Part shown: positions 55,430 through 64,000 of the stretch, in pieces
How positions within the stretch are numbered: position 1 is the first letter of the stretch
How the letters are laid out: the number at the start of each line of letters is the position of its first letter
DNA from: Effrenium voratum
Lineage: Eukaryota; Sar; Dinophyceae; Suessiales; Symbiodiniaceae
Length of the DNA stretch: 64,000 nucleotides
Direction: 5' to 3'
Assembly: GCA_963377175.1 (NCBI GenBank)
Contig: CAUJNA010000446.1
Location: forward strand, 1,912,435 to 1,976,434
Program-made: the position numbers and the translations under genes
The notes under the pieces: model-generated
Database searches by the model: none
Told to the model about the DNA's origin: nothing
What the model saw: only the letters and a program-made list of their open reading frames with translations

Positions 55430-55933
55430 TCGCGGTCCACGTTATGTGCAAATCATGCACAACAGTCTCGGATTGTGCCAGTGCACTGCACAGAAGTTGT
55501 AGAGCCCAGCAAAGGGCATACATCTCGCAGGACTCCTGCACCAAATAATTAGTCTGGCCGTACTTGTCCACCTTGAAGTGCACTGTCCTGTGGCCCAAAA
55601 CCGTGGTCGCCAGCTTCCACGCCCGGATGTTTTGCACCGGATCTGCAAATACAAACGTCCCCAGACTGATGTGCCCGCAGTGCACAGGCAGGGCATGCAG
55701 CCACTGTGGCAACTGCAGGGCCACGTAGATCTGGTTGTCGCGCTGTGGCCTCCAAGTCAAACTCCGGGGCGTGAGCTCCACAGCGTATACGCGGCCAAGG
55801 CCCACGATCCAATTGCGAAATGCGTGCCAGTAAGGGTGGTCGTCTTCAAGCTCGTAGCCTTCAGTCATGATCAAGCCGCGGTCACGCACCGTCCTGCAGT
55901 TGTCGAGGGGCAAGCAAGCCACGGCTAGAGCCT
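55430..55933 (-). CDS. exon, unknown protein
   Basis: Acceptor ATCTCCGGTCAG; reads ALAVACLPLDNCRTVRDRGL, DDHPYWHAFRNWIVGLGRVY, AVELTPRSLTWRPQRDNQIY, VALQLPQWLHALPVHCGHIS, VDKYGQTNYLVQESCEMYAL, CWALQLLCSALAQ. About 165 codons of clearly folded-domain character. The end (E...ALCWAL) vaguely recalls RNase H-like elements, but no active-site set can be assembled. Farthest upstream large exon of the minus-strand run. Confidence 0.55.
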
Positions 55934-55939
55934 CTGACC

Positions 55940-56600
55940 GGAGATGACCGGAGAGAAGCCAATCGATGAAGCATGATGAAGCAAAAAGACCTGACTGACA
56001 TGTTTGTCTAATTGATTCTAATTGGCTTCTGCTGCAGCGTTGGTTGCGCTGAGGCTGTGCTGGGTTGTTTGCTTGCGCAAGCAACATCAATTGGCTTCAC
56101 TTTAGTGAGGGCTCTATGGCTATCCGGCTAGAACCTCTGATTTGCTCCATCGCTTGCGCAACACTTGGCTGTGCAGACATTGTCACCAGCGGGTGTGTGA
56201 CTGTTCGGGCTGTTGGCAAATATGACTGTTCTGCCTGTTGAGGCTATTGATGGCTATTGTACGCTGGCGCAAATATATGCAAAAATACATGTAAATATAT
56301 AGATATATAGTTATATAAAATTACAAGAAATTATATATTTTTTTTATTAAATATATGCAACTAATTGCAGATATGACCGGTTCTGATTGTGGGGGCTCTT
56401 GTAGTATGCAATATTATGATATATATTGATAAATATTGATAAATATTGATATATTATGACATATTATAACATATATTGATATATTATATTATATTATATT
56501 ATGCACTACTATGCATTGCCAATCCTTGCCAGGAAAGGCGAGTGGATTGCTAGGAGGCGCAGAGAGGATCTGCTGGCGTCACATTGCCAATCGCCGTGTA
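55940..56600. other. AT-rich DNA, no gene seen
   Basis: Includes ATATATTGATAAATATTGAT-type repeats at 56,410-56,510 and a T run at 56,338-56,345. No supported exon. Confidence 0.5.
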
Positions 56601-56609
56601 GGGGGGGGG

Positions 56610-57490
56610 GTGCGCGATGGGTGGGTCCCGTAGTCTTCCGATGTCTTCCGTCATCTTCCCGTAGTCTTCCGTCATCTTCCCGTAAGCTTCCCGTAGTCTT
56701 CCGATGTCTTCCGTCATCTTCCCGTAGTCTTCCCGCGCGCGCCGCGCGCGCGCGCGTGCGCGGACAAAGGCATCTTCCCGTAGTCTTTCGTCATCTTCCC
56801 GTAAGCTTCCGGTAGTCTTCCGATGTCTTCTTCCGTCATCTTCCCGTAGTCTTCCAATATTTTCCAATCGCGCGCGGCGCGCGCGCGCGCGGACAAAGGC
56901 ATCTTCCCGTAGTCTTCCGTCATCTTCCGTCATCTTCCCGTAAGCTTCCGGTAGTCTTCCGATGTCTTCCGTCATCTTCCCGTAGTCTTCCAATATCTTC
57001 CAATCGCGCGCGCGCGCGCGCGCGCCCGGACAAAGGCATCTTCCCGTAGTCTTCCGTCATCTTCCCGTAAGAGTCTTCCGATGTCTTCCGTCATCTTCCC
57101 GTAGTCTTCCAAGCGCGCGCGCGCGCGCAAAGGCATCTTCCCGTAGTCTTCCGTCATCTTCCCGTAGTCTTCCGTCATCTTCCGTCATCTTCCCGTAAGC
57201 TTCCCGTAGTCTTCCGATGTCTTCCGTCATCTTCCCGTAGTCTTGCCGCGCGCGCGGCGCGCGCGCGCGCGGACAAAGGCATCTTCCCGTAGTCTTCCGT
57301 CATCTTCCGTCATCTTCCCGTAAGCTTCCGGTAGTCTTCCGATGTCTTCCGTCATCTTCCCGTAGTCTTCCAATGTCTTCCAATTCCGCGCGCGGACAAA
57401 TGCATCTTCCCGTAGTCTTCCGTCATCTTCCGTCATCTTCCCGTAAGCTTCCGGTAGTCTTCCGATGTCTTCCGACAGATTCCCGTAGTC
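56610..57490. repeat. minisatellite with CG-only spacers
   Basis: About seven units of 110-135 bp built from CATCTTCCCGTAGTCTTCCG and CTTCCGATGTCTTCC words, separated by runs of CGCG (for example near 56,735, 56,870, 57,005, 57,113, 57,246) and GACAAAGGCATC. Copies differ in the number of TCTTCCGTCAT sub-repeats. Long minus frames (GRLREDAF, KMTEDIG) follow from the repeat and I do not treat them as protein. Confidence 0.95.
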
Positions 57491-57557
57491 CTTACTGGTG
57501 TTTAAACGAGAATGGGGGAATACAAGGGTTTAGCAACGTGGGACTGACTCTCAGACT

Positions 57558-57623
57558 CAGTCTCTCTGTTTTTTTTCTCTCTCTTTTTCTCTCTATCTTT
57601 ATTTTTCTTTCTCTCTCTCTCTC

Positions 57624-57690
<67 letters not shown>

Positions 57691-57695
57691 TCTCT
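57558..57695. repeat. CT-rich microsatellite
   Basis: Nearly pure CT from 57,608 to 57,690, flanked by TTTCTCTC stretches. Confidence 0.97.
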
Positions 57696-57699
57696 CTGT

Positions 57700-58180
57700 G
57701 TCCCTGTGCCTGCCCCCCTTTCAACTCACTGTCATAAATCATACATCACACATGTGTGCCATAAAATCGGTAAACGTGCACATATACCAAATTAGATATC
57801 ATACATAGAGATGCAAATAAATGTGTGAATACATGTGTGTTTATGTTTTTATATATTTATGATATGATATAGACTATATGCGTATACATGGTATCACATT
57901 CATATAAATATGGAGTTGTACACACAGATGTGGGTTGTGATGGGTCATTCCACCGGGTTAAACTTCAACATGGCTTCAATTTGCAGCTTTGAAGAAAACT
58001 CCATCAGCCCCCTAAAAAAACAAAAAAGAAACCAGACTTGCCTTGTCTCATCAAGCTTCTGACAGGTGCTGCCACACATGAGAGTCGTTGTTTTTGTGAG
58101 ACTAGTCAGCCTCCACAAACATGTTGAAAACATCATATGTCAAACCTGTCATGTGGCCGCATTCGCTGACCTGTGACGGA
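57700..58180. other. no gene recognised
   Basis: AT-rich stretch with ATATGATATAGACTATATG-like words, then mixed sequence. Nothing supported. Confidence 0.45.
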
Positions 58181-58185
58181 ACTGG

Positions 58186-59970
58186 AGACTTGTAAATTTG
58201 AAGGGCCAGCTTGTTTGTTTCCATGTCATGCTGAGGGTTGCTGGCCAGCAGCCCGAAACACACACTGACACACACATGGCACGCACTGAGGGTTGAAATA
58301 TGTTGTCTAATACAAGCATTTCTGTTAAGACCTGCTGACCAGCAGCCAGCTGAATAAGAAGCATTGTTTGTTACATGTCATGGACCAGCCAGTCAATTAA
58401 AGTGTCCATCCCTGTCTGTCAGAAGGGCCGTCGACACCAGGATCAAGGCAAGGGAAAACAAATTAGTAGACCACTGAACAAGTGGCTAGCCCTGCACAAG
58501 GGCACTTGTTTATGGGCGGGTCGGATGGCAGGTTTGGGCGAAAATGGCAGGGCTGCTGAACAGCAACCCTGGCCAGGGGCGGTTGCCGACCAGCAGCCAG
58601 CAAGCGAAGCATGATACATGCGCTTAGGACTGCCCATGATGCTAAATACATGTTTCAATTTCAGCATGCATCCGTACCATATTTGTGGTGGTTCATGCAT
58701 GTCAAGGTATACCGACCAGCCAAAGCCAAGACTTGCAAGCTTGAAGGGCAACTTTTTGATATCTTGTCATGCTGGGGGTTGCTGGCCAGCAGCCCAAAAA
58801 AAACAAAACATGGCACGCGCTAAGGGTTGAAATTTGTGGCCTGCAGCCATTATTGTTAAGATCTGCTGACCAGCAGCCAGCTGAATAAGAAGCCTTAATT
58901 CATTGTTTAATTCATGTCGTGGACTATGCAGTCAATTAAAGGTTTCCAGCGAATCCATCCCTGTCTGTCAGAAGGACCGTCGACACCATGATCAAGGCAA
59001 GGGAAAACTAATCAGTAGACCACTGAACAAGTGGCTAGCCCTGCACAAGGGCACTTGTTTATGGGCGGGTCGGATGGCATCTCATGCCAGGTTTCATTTC
59101 AGGCTTGGGCAAAAGTCGCAGGGCTGCTGAACAGCAACCCTCCATTTGCTTAAGGATGTTGTTCCCTCATTTTTGGTTTTCAAGGGAATCCACCGCTACT
59201 GGAAATAGTGCATTTTTCCAGCGCGCTTTCGCAAACGGAGGCAACCCTGTGCCCATGAAAAAATGTGAGTGGCGTCAGCAGCGACCAGCAGCCAGCAAGC
59301 AAAACATGATAAACACGCGCAAACATATCTTTCAAGTTCAATATGGCATCCATGCCGTACCTGTGATGGTTCAAGATCTGCTGACCAGCAGCCCTAGGCC
59401 ACTTGTGGTTATCATGTCACGCTGAGTCGCTGAGGGCTGCTGACTGACCAGCAGTCCGAAACGAAAAGCAGCACATGGGGATAAATCTGCAACATTGTGG
59501 ATGGTGGTCTACATGCAGTCCTGTTAAGATCTGTTTTGTTGTTACGTATCATGGGCCTGCCAGCAAGTTAACTATTGTCATGGGTGACAGGTCCTCGGCG
59601 AATCCATCCCTGTCTGTCAGAAGGGCCATGGACACCATGACCAAGGCAAGGGAAACTTATACTGAACGAGTGGCTAGCTTTGCGCAAGGGAACTTGTTTG
59701 GTGGTGGGTCGGATGGCATTTCACTCCAGGTTTCGGGCTTGGGCAAAAATGGCAAGGCACATGAGTATATGTCAGGGGGGTAAGCAAAACGTGACATAAA
59801 CACAGCTTCGAAATTCAAAATGTGTGGTTGTGCATCCACGTGGTGATTCATTCATGTCAAGACCTGCTGACCAGCAGAGAAAACCAAGACTTGCAAACTT
59901 GAAGGGCAATGTTTCGCTGTTATGGCATGCGGCAGGTTGCTGACCAGCAGCCCGAAACACATGACACGCA
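58186..59970. repeat. three diverged copies of a ~550-bp unit
   Basis: The ordered blocks TTGAAGGGCAA, TTGCTGGCCAGCAGCCC, CTGCTGACCAGCAGCCAGC, TCCATCCCTGTCTGTCAGAA, GATCAAGGCAAGGGAAA, GTGGCTAGCCCTGCACAAGG and GGGTCGGATGGCA occur three times (first copy about 58,186-58,730, second 58,730-59,300, third about 59,400-59,970, the last rearranged). No consistent open frame spans the copies. Confidence 0.85.
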
Positions 59971-60345
59971 TGAACTTAGGGTTGTTGCCTTGTGGTAGCC
60001 CTGGCTCACCCGTCGTTGTTTTAACCAAGGAGCTTTGCGCGGCGGGCATGCTGCTGGCAGCTCTCCGTTCCTTGGACGCAGGGGGTGGGCGCCGTTTGTT
60101 TCCACAGCAAGCTAATGACATGAAATGAGCACACAGCGCTCTTTTGATCCGAAGAGTGGAAGATTCGCGCCGACCGCCATCTCAGAGTCACCTCCTAGCT
60201 CAGAAAGCGTTAAACAAATGGACAACTGCAAAACAAACAGTGACAGAATCCAGTCACGGCCGATGTCTCCTCCAACTCCGACGTGTCCAGGCGTCATCCT
60301 CATCGTCATAGTAGCCGCGGTGGCTGTCCTAACTTGCGCTGCTGG

Positions 60346-60504
60346 TCAGCAGCGCCACACACGTATAACGAAACGGTGGTTCAGACGCTCCTGCTTTCTT
60401 TTGTTGGCGGCCTTCGCCTGGGCCTCCTCCTCCTGCTTTTTCTTGGCTGTGGCCTTCGCTACTGCCTCCACAGCCTTTCTCCTGATCTCCTCCTTTCTTT
60501 TGGC
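60346..60504 (-). CDS. exon, Lys/Glu/Ala coiled-coil segment
   Basis: After a CTGGGGCAG acceptor the minus strand reads AKRKEEIRRKAVEAVAKATA, KKKQEEEAQAKAANKRKQER, LNHRFVIRVWRC and a TGA. A highly charged single helix. Its stop codon is formed by the palindrome CTGCTGACCAGCAG, just after a possible GT donor (GTGTGG), so the true exon may end a few codons earlier. Plus frames here are Leu/Phe/Ala-rich mirror images. Confidence 0.45.
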   Translation of the reverse strand, partial: AKRKEEIRRKAVEAVAKATAKKKQEEEAQAKAANKRKQERLNHRFVIRVWRC

Positions 60505-60627
60505 CTGCCCCAGCCAATATCAGGAACATTTGGAAGCTGTGCTGACAAGTTCAAGCATGGTTTGCGCAAAGGGTAGAAATGACAAGCCACAAACATGACG
60601 CAGGGACGATTCCTGTTTTCCTCGCCA

Positions 60628-61170
60628 CTATCTGCGGGCGCTAGATGAAGAGTTCAACGGACGTAACTTCGCCCTGAGCCCGGAGCTGGTGCTGGAGCTG
60701 CTGTTGTCGGAGCTGCTGGAGCTGCTGGAGTCAGACGCCTGCCTCTTCTCCTCGTTCTTCTTGATCAAGGCCTTCTCCTTCTCTATCTCCTTCTCCTTCT
60801 CCTTCAGCTCCTTGTCCTTCTGCGCAATCACGGCCTTGAACTCCTCAATGTGGTGGCTCAGGAAAGAGCACCTGCTCGAGAGGTTCCTGAGCTGCTGAGC
60901 CCCTGAGCCTGCGTCACGGCTCGCCAGCCGCAAGGCCTGCAATCTGCTCAGCTCAGCACGCGCCTTCACCAACTCCTGCTCCGCGCGCAGCTTCTCCTGC
61001 TCCGCATGGAACTTCTCCTGCTCCGCGTGCTCCTTCTCCTGATCCGCCCGCTCCTTCGCCAAGCTCTGCAGCACCGTCTCTGCTTTTTCAGCAGCCACCG
61101 CCATCTGCAACTCGCCCCTCCGCTTGCGCCGCTTCAGCTGGGACATGCTGTCCCCCAATCGCTTCCCCAT
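60628..61170 (-). CDS. coiled-coil protein, Ser-rich tail (180 aa)
   Basis: ATG at 61,170 starts MGKRLGDSMSQLKRRKRRGE (basic, possible nuclear signal), then a long Glu/Lys/Ala/Gln helix with repeated EQEKLRAEQE-type units, LRNLSSRCSFLSHHIEEFKA, a second helix KDKELKEKEKEIEKEKALIK and a Ser-rich tail ending SSSSARR and TAG. Typical rod-like coiled coil; partner unknown. The start is chosen because upstream the frame is only an (ATC)n repeat. Same strand as the exon at 60.35-60.5 kb, but the stop separates them. Confidence 0.6.
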   Translation of the reverse strand: MGKRLGDSMSQLKRRKRRGELQMAVAAEKAETVLQSLAKERADQEKEHAEQEKFHAEQEKLRAEQELVKARAELSRLQALRLASRDAGSGAQQLRNLSSRCSFLSHHIEEFKAVIAQKDKELKEKEKEIEKEKALIKKNEEKRQASDSSSSSSSDNSSSSTSSGLRAKLRPLNSSSSARR

Positions 61171-61184
61171 GGCCTGGTTCCTAC

Positions 61185-61240
<56 letters not shown>
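61185..61240. repeat. (GAT)n trinucleotide repeat
   Basis: About 18 GAT units. On the minus strand it lies immediately upstream of the coiled-coil ATG and would be in its 5' region. Confidence 0.98.
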
Positions 61241-61437
61241 CCGAGCTGTGTGGCTGTAAGCTGTTTTGAAACACTGACTGCGTTGTTTGGCAATTTGTGT
61301 GTCGCGATGCCAAGAGTCGGAGTAGTTTTTTGCTTGATGACCAAGATGGCAAGTGCACATGGTGTGATGTCGACTGATCTTGCATGGGCCGCTAATTGAA
61401 ACCTTGAGTGCATGACGTCACACACAATCATGGTCAC

Positions 61438-61580
61438 CAGGTGGCTGGTCAGCCACAGGTTGCTGGTCAGCAACAGGTTGCTGGTCAGCAACAGGTTGCT
61501 CGTCAGCAACAAGTTGCTTGTCAGCAACAGGTTGCTGGTCAGCAACAGGTTGCTTGTCAGCAGCAGGTAGCAACAAGCTG
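61438..61580. repeat. array of TTGCTGGTCAGCAACAGG units
   Basis: Six to eight copies of the 18-mer TTGCTGGTCAGCAACAGG with small changes (CTCGTCAGCAACAAG, TTGTCAGCAGCAGG). Each unit is a small palindrome, TTGCTGGTCAGCAA, related to the CTGCTGACCAGCAG motif elsewhere in 58-64 kb. Confidence 0.9.
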
Positions 61581-61748
61581 CTGATCAGCAGCTAGTTTGC
61601 CAATCAGTGACACCAGCCGGTTCGCGCCTCATCATCTTTTGCTGCTCTTTGGCTTTTGTCCTTCAAGCAAGGAATGCATGTTGATAGGATGTCAATCCCG
61701 TTTCAAGCTGGCTCGAAACGCAACAAGGATGATCCAACGGACCAAACT

Positions 61749-63099
61749 TTAACCAACAAAGTGCAAATCCCTAGAAATGCCAAGACGCAGTTGGTCCTGA
61801 GCGCTTCCTGGCTCCTTTGGCCTCGCTTTGGCTGTGGTTGCTGGCGCCGCCGCTGCTTTGCTGCTGCTGCTTTCTGGCGCAGCTTTTGCTGGCGCCATCG
61901 CCGCAGCCTTTTCCACAGCAGGCGCTTCCTTTCGCTGGGCATGCTGTGCCCTGAGAGCGGCTTGCTCCTCTTGCTGGCGATGTGCCCAGGCTTGCGTTGC
62001 CGCCGCCGCTGCAGCCTGCTGTATCTGCGCATCTGCTGCTGCTGCTGTTGCTGCTTGGGCTTGTTGCAGCTGGATCATCTGTTGCTGCTGCAGCAACGTA
62101 GCCTCTGCCTGAGGCTGCTGCTGTTGCAGCAGGTGGTGGAATTGTTGCTGCTGCAACGCTGCAGCTGCATGTGCTTGCTGTTGAAGCAATGCTGCTGCTT
62201 CTGAAGCTGCATCTGCTTGCTGTAGCTGACGCAATGCTGCTTCGGCAGCAGCCTGCGCTTCTTGTTGCTTCCTCAGTGCTGCTGCTTGTGCTGCCGCTGC
62301 ACGTTCCTCTTGCTGCTGCTGCTGCTGCTGCTGAATCATGGCTTGCTGATGCTGCTGCTGCTGCAGCTGCGAAGGCAGCTCTTGCTGCATCGTGTGGTGC
62401 AGCTGCTCCTGTGGGCATTGCGGCTGTTGGGGCTGGTGGCGCGGCGGTGGCTGATGCTGTTGGTGCAGCGGTGGCTGCGGTGGCTGTTGGTGCTGCTGCT
62501 GTGGGGGCTGTAGTTGTTGTGGTTGCTGCTGCTGTGGGGGCTGTAGTTGTTGTGGTTGCGGTTGCTGTGGGGGCTGTAGTTGTTGTGGTTGCCATTGCTG
62601 TTGGTGCTGCTGCTGTGGGGGCTGTAGTTGTTGTGGTTGCTGTTGGTTCTGCTGCTGTGGGGGCTGTAGTTGTTGCGGTTGCTGTTGGCGCTGCTGCTGT
62701 GGGGGCTGTAGTTGTTGCGGTTGCTGCTGTGGGGGCTGTAGTTGTTGCGGTTGCTGTTGGTGCTGCGGATTGTGTTGCGTTTGCTGCGCCAGCAGTTGGT
62801 TGCTGATGGCGCCATGGTGGCGACGGCAGCGGCGGTGGAAATGCTGGCTGTTCCTGCTGGGGCTGCTGATGCAGTTGCGGCTGCTCAGCTGCTGAGGCTC
62901 CTGCTGGCTGTTGTTGCGGCTGCTGCATGTGTTGCTGCAGCTGCTGCTGCAGCTGCTGCTGCTCTTGCTGCAAAACCTGAACGGTGCTCGTCAGGAATTG
63001 CAGCACGCCATACATGGCGTCCAGCGTGTTGAAAAGCCGCCCCCATTGGCGAGCCTCATACGACGGCGGCCGATACTCGCCGCCTTGCTTTGGCGGCAT
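61749..63099 (-). CDS. Gln/Pro-rich protein with a frame change
   Basis: ATG at 63,099 starts MPPKQGGEYRPPSYEARQWG, RLFNTLDAMYGVLQFLTSTV, then Gln-rich helices (QQEQQQLQQQLQQHMQQPQQ). Further on, a Gln/Pro frame with repeats of QQLQPPQQQ and a long Q/A helix (EERAAAAQAAALRKQQEAQA), ending APAKAAPESSSSKAAAAPAT and a stop at 61,749, is in a different frame from the start. The switch lies near 62.8 kb: an unseen small intron, an indel in this copy, or an assembly error. Such proteins often act as transcription co-regulators or in condensates; that is inference. The alternative Ala/Thr/Pro frame that continues the start without a shift is less likely. Confidence 0.5.
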
Positions 63100-63139
63100 T
63101 GCCCCACCCCGCGCCGAGAAGATAAACAGTAAACAATGC

Positions 63140-63425
63140 AGTGTAGCGCAGTGCAATGCAATGCAATGTATTGTGTGTGTGTAATGCAGTATGTATTTAT
63201 GTATGTCTATGTATGTATGTATGTATTATATGTAATGCAATGTAACGTATTGCAATGCCATGCAATGCAACGCAATGTAATGTATTGCATGTATGTTATA
63301 ATGTCATGCACTGTAATGCAATGTAATGTAATGTAAAGTAATGTGTGAGTCTAACGTAATGTAATGTAATGTAATGTAATGTAATGTAATGTAATGTAAT
63401 GTAATGTATGGATGATGGATGTATG
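63140..63425. repeat. ATGTA/TAATG microsatellites
   Basis: GCAATGCAATG and ATGTATGT words, then (TAATG)n from 63,355 to about 63,408. Simple sequence. Confidence 0.95.
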
Positions 63426-63589
63426 TATGCAGGTATGTAGGTATGTTTGTTTGTTGGTTGGTTGGTTGGCAGGCAGTTAGCGCATGTGGATGAAGTCTCT
63501 TTCTGCGTGCATCTCATGGTTTGTGATGGACTTTTGTGTCTGCCACAAGTTTGTGTCCGCCTGCGCCTCCCTTGAGCCACATCACGCAA

Positions 63590-64000
63590 CATTGATGAAG
63601 CCGCTAGGCAAAAGCTGGCAAGTGCTGGCGAAGCTGCTGAGCAGCAGCTGCTGGTGCTTCTGTTGAAAACTGCTGAGCAGCAGCTGGCTGGTGCTTCTGT
63701 TGAAACTGCTGAGCAGCAGCTGGCTCTTGCTGATGAAACTGCTGAGCAGCAGCTGGTGTTTGTGTTGAAGTTGAAACTGCTGATCAGCAGCTGGTGCTTC
63801 TGTTGAAACTGCTGAGCAGCAGCTGGCTCTTGCTGATGAAACTGCTGAGCAGCAGCTGGTGTTTGTGTTGAAGTTGAAACTGCTGAGCAGCAGCTGGTTC
63901 GTGCTGATGAAACTGCTGATCAGCAGCTGGTGCTTCTGTTGAAACTGCTGAGCAGCAGCTGGTGCTTCTGTGGAAACTGCGGAGCAGCAGCTGGCTCTTG
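63590..64000. repeat. array of AACTGCTGAGCAGCAGCTGG units
   Basis: At least ten copies of AACTGCTGAGCAGCAGCTGG separated by short spacers (TGCTTCTGTTGA, CTCTTGCTGATGA, TGTTTGTGTTGAAGTTGA), running off the window's end. Some copies read CTGATCAGCAG. The core is palindromic. Confidence 0.95.

Noticed and set aside
55430..55933. Retrotransposon RNase H end
   Set aside because: A loose E...ALCWAL resemblance only; no D-E-D set and no reverse transcriptase (no YxDD or FADD) found in the window.
56550..57180. Minus frames with KMTEDIGRLREDAF repeats as a repeat protein
   Set aside because: Frames change between units, CG tracts interrupt them, and the sub-repeat numbers vary without respect to codons.
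62171..62806. 211-codon plus frame of Val/Ala/Gly
   Set aside because: It mirrors the CAG/CCA repeat of the minus-strand Q/P gene.

Overview
The window looks like nuclear DNA of a eukaryote with many introns, most likely a dinoflagellate (Suessiales/Symbiodiniaceae-like). This is inference from features taken together, not from a marker gene: coding islands of 50-1000 bp separated by introns made of short imperfect repeats; splice donors that are GT but in places only fit GC; nearly all coding-like islands on the minus strand, as in unidirectional dinoflagellate gene blocks; large simple-repeat tracts; and a C5-cytosine DNA methyltransferase. I saw no rRNA, tRNA, CRISPR array or bacterial operon structure. 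Because exons lack start codons, many are best seen as open frames bounded by AG and GT rather than ATG-to-stop frames. Exon borders here were read by eye and only some are firm.

Layout. Bases 1-20,800 are mostly non-coding, with small GC-rich islands, several of which are probable minus-strand exons. Four of them (about 3.7, 6.0, 15.5 and 18.7 kb) are copies of one Pro/Ser/Thr-rich exon with the motif PVPTDKPSPTSPA. A 196-bp tandem array (7.0-8.0 kb) and a GAGT-rich tract (8.0-8.3 kb) lie among them. At 20.8-21.3 kb there is a minus-strand secreted-type protein made of GKDYKGA heptads.

Bases 23,100-56,000 hold a dense run of more than 40 minus-strand exons of one or more large genes. The clearest part is a complete C5 DNA methyltransferase domain spread over three exons (36,743 to 34,816) whose splice phases agree, followed in phase by an exon (33,909-33,776) that resembles a methyl-CpG-binding or similar small DNA-binding fold. 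Other exons encode unrecognised proteins, one with a C2-H2-like zinc motif (28.8-30.0 kb). Two sets of tandemly duplicated exons are present (41.4-43.4 kb and 32.1-32.6 kb). One exon (44,220-44,441) is open on both strands and reads as a Cys-rich zinc-binding peptide on the plus strand.

Bases 56,000-64,000 are repeat-rich: a minisatellite with CG-only spacers (56.6-57.5 kb), a CT tract, three diverged copies of a roughly 550-bp unit (58.2-60.0 kb), and many copies of a short palindrome CTGCTGACCAGCAG. Interspersed are minus-strand coiled-coil genes (60.3-61.2 kb) and a glutamine/proline-rich gene (61.7-63.1 kb).

How the genes work together can only be suggested: the methyltransferase, its adjoining DNA-binding-like exon and the neighbouring nuclear-looking acidic/basic exons would fit a chromatin role, but no gene borders between 23 and 56 kb could be fixed from sequence alone.
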